Of a stretch of DNA of 64,000 bases, positions 27,784 through 64,000 are shown one piece after another. Made by a program: the position numbers and the translations under genes. The stretch's first letter is position 1, and every line of letters starts with the position of its first letter. Origin of the DNA: Lophius americanus (Eukaryota; Chordata; Actinopteri; Lophiiformes; Lophiidae). The notes below the pieces were generated by a model. It was not told where the DNA came from. It saw nothing but the letters and a program-made list of their open reading frames with translations, and did not search any database. Location of the stretch: NCBI GenBank assembly GCA_037951165.1, contig JBBDHG010000061.1, positions 6,868,001-6,932,000 of the forward strand. The letters run 5' to 3'.

Positions 27784-28150
27784 TAAGATAAGATAAACCT
27801 TTATTAGTCCCACAACGGGGAAATTGCTGGGTTACAGCAGCAAAGACCACACAGATCCATATAACAGAATAACATTATATTAATTTAATGTGCAGTTTGA
27901 AATGTGGACATGTTGAATATTATACTGTCCCATAGTGCAAAGTGCAAGTGAGGCGTGTGTGCGCGCGTGTGTGTGTTATTAGCAATGCTGGTTGTAGAGT
28001 CTGACTGCTGCAGGAAGGAAAGATCGGCGATATCGTTCCTTCACACACTTGGGGAGAAGGAGCCTGTCACTGAAGGAACTCTCCAGTGCAGAGACGGTGT
28101 ACTGCATGGGGTAGGAGATATTGTCCCGGAGAGACCATTTATTGGTGGTG
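27784..28150 (-). mobile_element. 3' end of a fish non-LTR retrotransposon (minus strand)
   Basis: TAAGATAAGATAAACCTTTA then TTAGTCCCACAACGGGGAAA (plus strand) is a familiar teleost LINE 3' terminus with the tail pointing left. The plus-strand frame 27955-28155 across its body is an antisense shadow. The copy is heavily 5'-truncated. The family name is not certain. Confidence 0.65.
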
Positions 28151-29760
28151 TTTGATTCATGTTTAAATCAGGAGTATTAATTCTCCCACATACTGTATCC
28201 CTTATACTTAATATATATTGAAAAAAAAATTGGTGGACATATTCAGCTCTTCCCGTACATGTTTTTTTTACACATATTAGAAACCAGAAAGTAGTACATT
28301 AATGAATACCCATAGTATATAGCACTCATTCATTTTTACTCTGACCATCCACTGCATTTTGATGCTGCAATGCTTGCCCACACTGTAAGGATGCGATTGT
28401 AAATGTCAGTGGCTTGTCACTCAGACTCAGTCCCACATGGGCAGTGAGATGGAGTCTGCTAAAGGGGGAGACCGTATGAGAGGATAGACATTAGTATCCC
28501 GTCCGACTCACTCAAAGTCTGCCTGTCAATCTGTGAATATGTTTGAGACATTACTTAACTACTTTATTCGTTTTCTGATTTTGCTTGATTGTCTCCATTC
28601 AATTCCTCATTGCAGGATGCTGATTGGATCTGCGCCTTGAATAACTCTTTAAGGCCTTTCAAATGGCTACAGCTGCAATTTACTACAGTAATTTCAGTGG
28701 GTTTAAGTTGAAATGGAAGATGAATGGTTCTGGGGATCCAGAAATTAAATATGAGGGAATTTATGTCTTGCCCTGTAAAAAACTGAAAAATCTGATATTT
28801 ATTACAAATATAAGAAATATTAGCAAATTATTAATTTTTTTAAATCAAAAAGTGTTTCTATGTTATTTCAGGGTTTCACCCTTTAATATCAGGATATTTA
28901 TGATAATTATAGAGTTTCATAGATATTGTGCCTTAATTTGATGATCCGCTGAATCTGCAGTTCATTATTTGTCCCATTTGATATTGTTGTGATCGGAACA
29001 TAATAATTATCTCCAAATCATGCAAATATTCGTGACAGGTGCTCTCTCCCATTCAGACAGTACTTTGATGTAAAATTCGAATTATAAAGCACTCTTCGGT
29101 TAAGTCTATCATAGATAATGATGCACATGATCTATCCATCTAACCAACCATTCAGATCAGGCCTCCAGCAGTTATTTTGTCTCTACACCTACCAAAACCC
29201 AATGAATAATTTCAAGTCTGTTAACCAGTGCGCACTACGAATTTGTATGAATTCTAACCGATCCTGACTTGGAGGTAAAAATATTCCTCTAGACATCAAT
29301 GCAGAGTATTATCCTGGGGTTGCATTAAGTGCCTTCAAACACACCAATAACTTCCATCTGCCGTTGCAAGTTATGCTTGTTAATTCTGAAATAAGCTGCA
29401 TAGTTAATTTTTGTAATCTATAAGTTCATAGCTCCTGACGTCAGCAGAAATATTACCCCACTTCCAAAGCTGTCAAATGCTAGCACCCATTGAGAAGATT
29501 TTATCTTCCCGTGAATCATACACTGACTCAGCTGAAGATTGTATTAAGAGACTGGAGATCACCATGATCAGGGATGGAAATCCCAGTAGGGACATGCCTC
29601 CCCCCCTTCCTCAGTATCCCCCCGAATAATATAATTGTAACAGATAACTATATAATATAGTATCATGTTTAATAATTGTTTTTATTTAATATAATTGTGT
29701 TAAAAGCAATAACATTAATGGACGCAAGCAAAAGACCAACGATTTCCATTAATCATTTAA
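28151..29760. other. intergenic, no gene recognised
   Basis: A 92-codon plus frame (28663-28941) is AT-driven and shows no family features. A C-run (29600-29608) precedes AT-rich DNA. Confidence 0.45.
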
Positions 29761-29955
29761 TTCTATACCGTAACCACTTACCCAGGTAAGGATCGCGGCA
29801 GCTAGAGCCTATCCCCGCTGACATTGCGCGAGGCTCGCACATAGAAACAGGCAACGATCCCGCTCACTTCCACTTCTATGGGCAGTTTAGATGGTGGTGG
29901 AGTGGTTACTCTTATGCCTCATGCAGGAGGATACCGGATTCAAATCCACAACTGT
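29761..29955 (+). repeat. common teleost interspersed repeat with tRNA-like stretch
   Basis: TTCTATACCGTAACCACTTA, GATCGCGGCAGCTAGAGCCT and ACTTCTATGGGCAGTTTAG are diverged forms of a repeat seen throughout fish genomes (recalled). It is followed at about 29893-29955 by GTGGAGTGGTTACTCTTATG and CCGGATTCAAATCC, which resemble the A and B boxes of a tRNA-derived SINE head. Confidence 0.55.
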
Positions 29956-31143
29956 CAAATGTTCTTATTTATTTATTTCAGTGCACATCAAATAAGTAAT
30001 ATCACAGGAAAAATTATCAGATATTCATATTAAAAAAAGTGCTTAAGGGATGTTTTTGGTGTCATTAGGAAAAGGCATCACAGAACAGAGCCCCAGAGTC
30101 AGGGGCAGACTCAACTCAAAATCAACTAGCTACTCTGATAATGCTCAAGTGTGAAAAACAAATCAATTCAAATAAATGTTTACTGTTGACATCGTCAGGA
30201 GAGCTGGCTAATGTAGCTGTCAGCAGCTCATGGCATTGAGATATACTGCATAATGCATTCAATGTCTACTCGTAGAGACGAGTGTCAGGCGAAGCAGGAT
30301 TGTAACGTCATCATCAAAATCTTCAAATGTAATATTGTAAAATGTAGTATTGGGCGAGCAATTTGAATAAAACTTTTTTGAAGGGCCAATTACTAGATGT
30401 TTTCATTGCAACATCAAATTGATAACATTAGGGAGGGAATGGTGAAAAGGGTTTGTGCTCAGAGACATTACCCTGCTTGGTGCCCCCCCTAAATTGAAGT
30501 TTTGCCCTTGACCATGATGTATGTTATTACACTTTTCTCAAACGTCACTCAATTCCTTCATTATTAGAGACTTCTGCATTCTTCAGATGGGACATTCATT
30601 TTTCATCAAGAAAAGCATTATTTCACTTTGAATGAATTTGACAAGGTAATGTCTAAATTAATAACATCCACTCTAGTTAGGGTGTCTTTGGGCCACGGAC
30701 AGGCTCCTGAGCAGAGTGAGAGTGGGAAGTGGAGCTGGACTGCTTGGCAGCAGCTCTCTGGATACCAAATGACCTCCTGGTTGGAAGTGTGATATGGAGA
30801 TTTAAGGATGATGAGAAACGGAATGAACTACATGAACGAAATTGCAGAGGAAGCAACTCAATATTCAAATTACTTCCTTGATGCAAATTCTGCAGATAAG
30901 ACAAGACTCTGATTAGACACCCTCATCCCAACAACAGAGCCAGTGGTGATCAGATCCAAACTTGAGTTAAAGTGGCATGCTGCTCCACACATCCTTCCTC
31001 TGGATCTATAGCCACCACAAAGACTATCAGCAGTCCTAGGATGTTTTGATGACTGTTCTGTGCTTCAGTTATTTTGGTAAGGTGTTTCAGTATCTGCACC
31101 TATGAGCAGCCAAGCAGAAGACCCAACCTTAACCGTCTCACAA
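29956..31143. other. intergenic, no gene recognised
   Basis: A short minus frame (30677-30904) lacks recognisable motifs. No clear repeat boundary was found. Confidence 0.45.
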
Positions 31144-31185
31144 CAGGATCCCCAGCTAATAATCCTGCATTAGCTGGGGATCCTG
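31144..31185. repeat. perfect hairpin, 17-bp stem with 8-base loop
   Basis: CAGGATCCCCAGCTAAT (31144-31160) is exactly complementary to 31169-31185. The loop is AATCCTGC. No T-run follows, so a terminator role is unlikely. It may be the tip of a foldback element. Confidence 0.9.
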
Positions 31186-33249
31186 GATCATTGACCAGTT
31201 CTGTGTATTTTGCCATGGCTTCTTTAGTAGTTCAGTTTTCACATGGGGCCAGCCAATTCCGGAGGGAACACTTTCTCTGTATACTCCCATATTTACACAT
31301 CTGGTGTGGTATGAACATTACAAAGTGGTTGGGAATGTTTAACCTCTGCAATATATGGTCGACTTGAAGCTTCATTCCTTGGAGTGGCAAAAAGCCCTCC
31401 TGAGAAGTTGGACTGGTGTTGAGCTTTCTCAAAAGCTCGGATGTAGGTGATAGGACGGTTGGTACATGCTGAGCTGAACGCTGTACTGATAGAATTTCTA
31501 AAAGACCTTAAAACTTGGTTGTGGACCTTTGAGCAGCAACCTTTAGAAACTGTTCGTGGTACACCTCCTCTGGCACAGTTGGCATGATAGATTGCTTGCC
31601 ATTCCCCAGCTAGGCAGGTTGGCAGGGCTTTGGAGAATGTCACAAACTGATTGGATGAGAAACTTGTTTTGCAGTGGGTCAGAGGTCTGTCAAGGGGATT
31701 TTGCAAGGTTCAAAAGACTCCCATCTGGTTCAGGCCCCATGTCTTTGCATGACAACCAGCTTGCTGAATGTATTTTCTTATATAACAAAAATAAATTAAC
31801 AAAAAAAAAAACATGGCTTCAAGTAAATTTGTAATTTTAAAAAATTATATAATCTGGTCAGGCAAGGTTTGCATCATGAAAAGCATTTATGTCAAGAAAA
31901 CATGGGTTTTATATTAAGTTCAGCTTAGTCAAGAGACTGAAATGCCGGTTTAAGTAAGTCTGTCTTTAAAAACCAAGCTTTCATCAATTGTGAAATTTAA
32001 ATTGTGATATTTTTGTCTAGTTTCTGGTGTTTAGTTTCAAGGATTATTTTCTGTCTTCAATGCTAAGTTTTATGCTATTTTTAGGAATTTAAACCAACAT
32101 CATTGGTAGATTTCTTTTTGTAAAGAATATTTAACTCCTTTTTCATGATTGGTCAGTGAGGGTATCGCCTTCATGTTAAGCCCCAGACAGACCGCCCAGC
32201 ACAAGAGGGAAGCGCATGTACATCCGACACACGACTCCCACACAAATCTCCATCAACACATCCACCCTTGGTGGCCCTACCATCTGTTTGGCCGGCTAAT
32301 TGATATGGACCATAAAGTTGTGATTTCATAATAAGTACGTGTTAATGAGAAAAGACATCATGGGGCTATAAAGAAAAAAACAACAGTTCCGGTACAACTA
32401 TTTTTCCATGGGCAATTGTGCTGGAAAATAAGGTGTTTAAGTCTCAGACTTTCAAATATAAAATCTGGCAGAACCTAAACACATATTAGCTAAAATTCTA
32501 AAACTATTCAAGGGGAAGTGAAAAGAAACCTGGATGGCTGAGACCAATCAAAGGGCTGGCAAACTAAAAATGGGTGTGCTACCATATACTAACCACGTGA
32601 AAACACAGCAACCTAAACACACACAAATTTGGGTGAACCACAAGTGCATCCCAGTTGCTGAACACAGCAAAAAGTGAGAGGATCCTCACCGAGTTTGACT
32701 AGCCTCCCCTATAGACTGGACCTCAGCTCACAGATATAACAAACAGACCAATAGTTGGCCCCTTGACATTAAAAATAATCATTTGCAACTAACTGCACGG
32801 CAAACAGTGACGCTAGACAAAGCAGCAGCAGTTCTAATCAGGGAAGACAGACAGATCACACTCTAATCAACGTTATGTGAACACAACCTCATGTCATAGT
32901 TCCCTTGCTGACAGGTGCTCTAAGAGGGAAGATAAGACAATTAATTACCCTTCTTGGATAATACAGAGTGTAAGTGATGGCAACCTTGCAGCTTACCTTC
33001 TTCTGAACAAATCACATGGCAAGAGGAAAGATACAGGAAACTGTGGCTTAAATAGTCTTTTTCAGATTGGAGGAGTGGCAGAGGGAGGAGCCAAGCCTAG
33101 TGCTGCATTCACTATTAGAGGGATTTTTTTTAATATGGTAGCATTCCCCACCACAAGGAGCCTTTATAAAACAATATTAATATAAAATAATATTCTAAAA
33201 TTAATATTATACAATAAGAATACAATTAATAAACCATTAAACTTCTACA
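31186..33249. other. intergenic; one unassigned 137-codon minus frame
   Basis: The frame 31293-31706 (minus) is the longest here and carries several Cys and His, but no arrangement I recognise as a zinc finger or enzyme motif. Overlapping plus frames exist. It may be a decayed transposon fragment. I do not call it a gene. Confidence 0.4.
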
Positions 33250-33870
33250 GAGGAAAATAAATTGTTTTTTTTTTAAAGCCTTCCTATTGGAGAAAAATTC
33301 AAAAGAGGGAACTGCCTTCAAACCTAATTTCCTGAGGCAGGGAATTCCACTGTGTGGAGCTTAAACGGAAAGTGCCCAGTCCTCTTTTATAGTGGGGTGG
33401 GATGACGGAACAGGTAAAAGGGGTCAAGCCTGAGAAGCGCAGAAGATGGCTAAGCTCATAGAATGCAAATATATCTATGAAATAGTCAGAGCCAAGGCCA
33501 TGTAGGCCTTTAAAAGTTAGGAAAGGTCTGAATTAAATTCTGTACATAACCTGTTTCCAGTGAAGTGGTGCGAGGATGGGAATTATATGATCATGTCACT
33601 TGGAATCAGTTGAAAGCCTGGTAGCGAGTTTTGTACAAGCTGTAGATGGCAGATAGAATACAGGGAGTTACAATAATCCAGAAGAGATGAGATAAAGGCA
33701 TGGGTGACTTTTTCAAGCCCCTCTTAAGATAGAAAACGTTTAACTGTTGTCATAATTCCTAATTGAAAAAAGCAAGATTGCAGTTCCTTGGTGATTTGTA
33801 AGTCAAAGGAAAGTTCAGAGTTAAAGGTCCCATTGAAATTGCAGGCTTAACATTAAAGGACAGGTCACTA
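33250..33870 (-). mobile_element. decayed LINE reverse-transcriptase 3' fragment (minus strand)
   Basis: Reading the minus strand with frameshifts gives pieces like NSELSFDLQITKELQSCFFQ LGI and, further on, LWNSLPQE-like residues, the same order of RT-thumb blocks as in the LINE at 19362-21000. The copy is more diverged, with several stops, so it is an older insertion of a related CR1/L2-type element. Confidence 0.6.
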
Positions 33871-36800
33871 AGATTATTAGTACATTTGTCCTATTACATG
33901 AAGAGAACAGTGCTTTTGAAAGTAGTATTCTGAAGGAATTCTCCACCATCTGTAAGTTTACATATCAGTAGAAATACAAGTATCTATAGTAACTAAAGTA
34001 TCTCTCTGTACCCATTTGTTAACAGGTGACTTTGAATCCTCCCAAAGATTATGATAGAATGTTTCCATTATAAGCACAACCATCAAAATGGCCCCTCTGA
34101 GCATGTCTACATTTCCCATGGTTGCCATTGATAGTCAATGGAGTGGTTAGGTTTACTTACTTACTGGATTTGTATCAGGCCTATCACTCTCTAGGAAGTG
34201 TCAATCGGATTTTTTTTCCATCTGTCTGCACAGAAACCCTGTTGTGTGTGCCAAGACTTGGTAAAAACCATCTAAAATATGTGCAGTTTGATCTTGCAAT
34301 AGACAGATACTATTTCTGTGTGTGAATGTGTGTATGTGACATACACCTGCCCTCCTAGGAAGACTACACTATTTCTCTTTATTTGGAACTACCTAATACA
34401 GATTTCTGATCAAATAGTGGCGTGATACACCATGTGCAAAATGAAGAGAAGTAAATTAAGTGCAGCAATATATTGTTTATTTTTTTGTTTATGGTAGGAA
34501 GCCCAATCAAGAAAAAATACCATGAGAAATCAATTGTAAATGTAATCATTTTAGGTTTTGAGATCATCTTATCGCTACTCATGTGTGCATCGAGTAGAAA
34601 CTGCCAGATTTCAAACAGGTAAACATGACGCAAAAAAAGGGTCTTAACAATAGAAATTGCTGGCGTGTGGTATTGTACAGCCTAACCTGGTTGTCTCTTG
34701 CAGATTTAAATACACAATAACAAAGGCGGGTGAGGACAAGACTATCCTACTGAGCGGCTCGTAGGAGAAGCCATTTTGGCCCTTCCAAATCTCTTAAATG
34801 TAGTACACTGCTGTAGAGTACATTCTAAGTCCTCATCTCTCCCTTGCGCACACACACAGACACACACGGACAAAATGAAAGGGGCAGTATCTCTCCTCTG
34901 GCAGGGACACTAAGCACGAAACAGCTCTGAGCACAGCAGGAGGCATTGGCCACCTGCATACTATGTAGTGGAGATAGTCAAATCAAACACAGAAAATTCT
35001 AGATAGACACTGCAGCATTTTCCTTTGTCTACTCCAGGGACTTAACCAATTTGTTTTTGAGATTTAAACTGTGCTTAGCTATGAGGAGTGGCACGAAGAA
35101 CAATAAATTAAAGATTTCAGATTGCTGTGGGTACTGCAACTGTTTAAATTTTACAGTAGAGGGAGAATAAATGTGTTTCATTGTTCCCCAAACCATGCGA
35201 GGACCTACGCAAAATGTAAACAGTGTTTGAGCCTACCTTTGTGCCTCACTACAAAGGCCAACTACTGTGCAGTGTTCATTAGAGTGGATATGATATGTGC
35301 AAACAAAGAGAGGCTCCTGAGCAGCACACACTGCCGTGCCTTTTCATCTCAGAATTTCAAATGAATGCAGCCTCCTCACCTGGTCCCTGCAGGCAGTGTC
35401 CCAGTGCCTCCAATCAGTGCTTAATTGACAGCAGGCATCCAGCAGAAAACTGGGAGCACTCATGTTTGAGGATGATGCTTGACAAACATGTTCTCCCCTC
35501 TCACTGCACCCCCACATATTTTACTGCCTGGCAGGATAGCCTCCAGCCAAGGTCAGGGTGTGAGGTTGCTTGGCAAACAGAGCTGCTTATGCAAACAACT
35601 GGCACAGTTTTACTGAAGATTCAGTTCTGAGTCATTTTGGATGGTTTCCATCTGCTTTGTAATTTTAAAAGGTGCCTCTTCATCCACACTGGCACGGAAT
35701 GTTGACAATGAATGAGAGACAATTGTTTTTCTTGAGTATATACAGAAAAGTATACACATTCCACGACCGCCTGCATGCTCATATGTTAATGAGCAACTAG
35801 ATTGTATGTACAGTACAATCAATACTTCTGGTTTACTATGTTATTGTATAGCCAGTCCAGTCCATGCAGAATGAGCATTAGACTTCCAGTGCAGCAAATA
35901 TCTGTTGTTCCATTATAGCGAAATAACAGGGAGGGTGGCACTGTAAACACACCCTTACTCGGCTTTGTCCAGCTAATGACTTCCTGCTCCAGCGGTTTGT
36001 GAAACAATGTCAGAGCAAAAATACGTAAAATTGGAAGCAGAATTTAAATTGTCAGTCAAACAAAGGCCTTTAAGCAGAAGTGATGCAGCCGCCTAGACGG
36101 TGCACACAATTGAGGAGAAATTACACCAAGAGCTCAGAGTGAAGCATCAGAACAGGTTGCGTGTAGGAACGAAGTTTACAGATTGGTTTGATAAATAAAG
36201 CGATTCTTTAAAGCAAAACACAAGTGTGAATGTCAACCATGGTGGTGAGCCAAAACCGCCAATCCCTTTGTAAGTGGTAAGTAATAGAAATTTGATGTGA
36301 GGAGGAAGACTTGCTCTGAATTTTTGATCTTCCTGAATTCACCCAAAGCTTTGGTTTTTTGCAGCACCGCCATGACGTAGTCATATTAAAAACCCAGGGG
36401 GTGCATGGTAGCGTGAGAAACGTTCTGCCTAAGAGCGGCTCTGAATTAATCAGTTCAATAAACTAGTTACCTTGTAGTCTCCTGAGAAAACTAGGTCGGT
36501 ATGAAGCCATGCCTCTCTTGGGTAGCCTTCCTGAAACCAATCAAACACATCAGTGAAGGTGTTTGTTGTCCCGCCTGCTGTCGACTTCTTTCTTCTGATG
36601 TTGGTGAATTAAAAAACACAATCCAAATTATACCCTTTGCAACAGCAGCTAATAATGATTCAATAAACAAACAGCTAAATTTATTCAGTTTAATAGAAAT
36701 CAAAAATCTCTCACAAATGTTGAAGTAACGATAATAATAATAATAAGTTTTTAAAAGATAGGATGAGGTGCATGGACCTCAAACTTTTAATACCAGCAAC

Positions 36801-38694
36801 TCCAACTCAGAAGCAGTGAAACATGCAATATTTTTTTTATTTAGCAGCTCTATTCTGAATCACTGACATCAAAGTTCGCTGTGTTCCACATTAGTATTCA
36901 TGCATGAAGGGAAAAAAACCTTCAGAAAATGAGACATGAAATGCAGATTAGCCTCTTGTAAGAAGATATGCAAATAACACGGCAGACACTTAGAGCATTT
37001 CTTTGCCCATGAGCAGACGCTCCATATGCAGATATAGTATGATGCATATGCGACAGCGCTGGACTCTACCCACATTGTCTGCCTCGTCTTTCAGAGCGAG
37101 TTTAAGATCAATCTCAGTGATAACAATCATCTAAAGACATCCTTATAAGTCTCTGAGGCCCGGACAGCAACAAATCACATAAAGGTATTGAGTTGAAAGA
37201 ACAAACCACCTTTAATTGACAGTATTTTTGGCAGTAATTTATGAGGTAATACAGAGTCAGTAGGTGGTTACCTAACAATAAGAATCTGAAAAGGAAAGCT
37301 GTTCCAAAATAGTATGGTTAACATCAGAATCCTTAGATATTAAAAAGCACGGATCTTGGGAAAAACTCAATGTCACATCATGAGTCTGCTCATTGGTGGT
37401 CAAATAAGATTTAATCGTCCCAAACCTTAAAATTCTCACATTTAATTCCAGACAATCACCGGTTAACAAACAGATCTTTGGCACCTTAAAATGTGAGCCT
37501 GTTGAAAAATAAGCAGAAATTACTTTACTGCTTGTTTAAATTTCTCCAAATAATTCCCTTCTTTCAAAAGTATCCACTGCTTACTTTTAAGAAGATATTT
37601 CAAACTAAAACTATTCTTCAGGATTCAACCTTAAAAATAGCTCTAATTAATCTTATAATATCCAGTGTGCATTATTTTAAAAAAACATCACATAAAAAGA
37701 CAATACTTATCTCTTAATCCACAAGGTCTTAAAAGCTTAAGAGAAAGCTCCTTTATAATAGCAAAAACATTCTTTTTAATTTTTAATAAATATGACACCG
37801 GTGGACCAAAAGCCTACAGAAGCAGCCTGTCATGCATTTCACTCAAATTAAAGAATAAATCTGAATACGACATAAAACCTGAAATATGACATAGAACCTA
37901 TCTTAATAAAATTTTTCTCTCACTAGCTACAAACAAATCTTTAATTACTTGAATATATTCTTCATGTCGAAGCCTTTGACTCAAGAAATATGTTGATATA
38001 AATAAACCATATTTGCACATTTAAGTCAGCTTAAATTCATTTATTTGCATTTCAAACACATATACTAGATCTACAAGCCTGCTCTGAAGATAGACTCAGA
38101 CATTATTTTTCACTTTGATGCTGACAATCATGAACATCACTTTGTTCAAATGATGAGTATCTCATCTAGGAGCAAGAATCACATCTAAACTTACAGAGGG
38201 ATAATTAAATGAAAATGGGTTAATCCCTCCCCCGGTGCTAGTCCACATTAAAGGGAGAACGATAAGAACGGACTTAATAGTTGGTCAGACCTTCTTGGAG
38301 AAGTGTTGCCAGAGCTTATCTAAATCCTCTTGGCAGAGTTACTTAAATACTGAGGGGAGAGTGCAGAGGACTGCTTAAATCTGCCTGAAATACAGATATT
38401 ATAAATAATTTTAATACAGGAAATGTTCTATTACTCATTGAATGTTTTAAATAAAAAGAAATAGAAAAACATTGACCACCAAAGGAGCATCACTTCATGA
38501 TGTTAGCGTGCCATAAAGAGTAAAATATATATTTTTTCAAATTCTTAATCTGAGTCAGTGTGTCCTCTCCTTCCGTGAATCTGGAGACGGCTAGCCTCTC
38601 TAGCATGCCGAGAATTGATGGTAAAGTTGCAGGGAAAGAATCATGTCCCTCATTTGTATTTGTCATCACGGATAGCACCAGGTGATAGTTTGGG
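33871..38694. other. intergenic DNA downstream of myo18a, no gene recognised
   Basis: All frames are short and without family features. Notable small items are CA-rich tracts near 34850-34870, an octamer-like ATGCAAAT at about 36968-36975 inside a GC-poor stretch, and candidate AATAAA (minus) at 38040-38045 that could serve the short myosin exon. Conserved non-coding elements cannot be judged from one sequence. Confidence 0.45.
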
Positions 38695-63344
<24,650 letters not shown>

Positions 63345-64000
63345 CTAGAGGACAGACGTGTAATTTAGAAAATGTCTGTGTGACATTTCGGTGTCTCGTG
63401 CCTTTAATGCAAAAGGCTCAAAACCGCAGAAATAAAGGATCTGTGGATTATGAAGAGCAATGCATTGACTGCGATAGCTATCATATTCAAAGGCTGTATT
63501 AATATAATCTTCACACATATAAAACTTCTTTCATCAAATCTCAACCTTATGAGGACTAAAGGCTCGATGGGAAACTACAAAGTAGTCTTTGTGTCTCAAC
63601 TCTAATCATGGATAAACCTGAGGTAAGAATTCAGAGCACAACACAATAGTACTTAGAGAAGGACATGTCTAAGTGGCACTTTCCACAGTTCTTAGCCGAC
63701 CCTAATTCTGGAGCTGTCAGAGGCTATCAGAACTATAACAGCGGCCAGCCAGACATTCAGGTTCAGGTTAATTTCCAAGCCTTATCATTTTAGAGGTTGT
63801 CTGTTTCTCCTTCACAACAGCAGCCCCTCCATCAGTGCTACTCATTAGCATATATATAGCATAATGACAACTTGCAGGGCCACCGGCTCTGATCCCAATG
63901 ATTATTTTCCCATTCATCTAAGAATTCTGATATGCTCTGTAATGGCTTGTCTGCTGAGGTGGGTTGAAGGGGGGGGCTCTCTTACCCAGCAAGAGACCAA
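63345..64000. other. intron upstream of E1, running to the window edge
   Basis: The preceding exon, expected to end with an acidic DDDD-like stretch before GGEWR by comparison with human MYO18A, is not visible. The last 15 bases precede a GTAAGA donor-like sequence (minus), but what they encode does not match. Confidence 0.5.

Noticed and set aside
31293..31706. 137-codon minus frame with several Cys and His
   Set aside because: No recognisable domain, overlapping frames on both strands, no splice or promoter context.
63986..64000. Possible myo18a exon end at the right edge, before GTAAGA on the minus strand
   Set aside because: The encoded residues (GLLLG-like) do not match the acidic stretch expected before GGEWR; probably a chance donor.

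Overview
The window is vertebrate nuclear DNA, most probably from a teleost fish. It is AT-rich, with a multi-exon gene whose introns obey GT-AG (once GC-AG) rules, long tetranucleotide microsatellites, and fish-typical L2-like LINE, hAT and Tc1 remnants. Nothing bacterial, viral or operon-like was seen, and no tRNA or rRNA gene was recognised. The one confident host gene is on the minus strand. It is the 3' part of an unconventional myosin-XVIIIA gene (myo18a, or one of its teleost duplicates), running from 63344 leftwards. Fourteen coiled-coil exons (63217-63344 down to 44330-44452) join without a frame break into about 624 residues that follow the human MYO18A tail as I remember it. The motor, IQ region and proximal tail lie beyond the right edge. 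After exon 44330-44452, which ends in phase 2, two different terminal exons are available in the correct phase. One is a 1,390-base exon (42395-43784) encoding a serine-rich, charged tail of about 460 residues, like the tail described for the mammalian cardiac isoform Myo18A-gamma. The other is a 94-base exon (38695-38788) encoding a short acidic tail that resembles the ending of the ordinary alpha/beta isoforms. They would give tails with very different properties. The left 38 kb has no host gene that I can support. It holds a broken hAT-family transposase gene (about 2315-4233, right end near 4581) carrying a nested LINE/SINE tail, a 548-bp perfect TAGA array (5221-5768), (TA)n tracts, a 5'-truncated L2-like LINE (about 19362-21000) and a second, more decayed LINE piece (33250-33870). 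It also holds a 455-bp non-autonomous hAT element with a perfect 8-bp target-site duplication (23723-24177), and several strong hairpins. A diverged repeat family occurs at 15950, 22640-23712, 39130-39460 and 53720-54125, in both orientations. The myosin introns carry another TAGA array, a 27-bp inverted repeat closed over a (TA)n core (45319-45556), an hAT remnant (55530) and a Tc1-like transposon corpse (56400-57545). I found no new multi-gene system. The observations most worth following are the alternative myosin tails, the GC-AG intron, the apparently absent 51-nt microexon and the hairpin or repeat structures. All family assignments come from reading and memory, with no database search.
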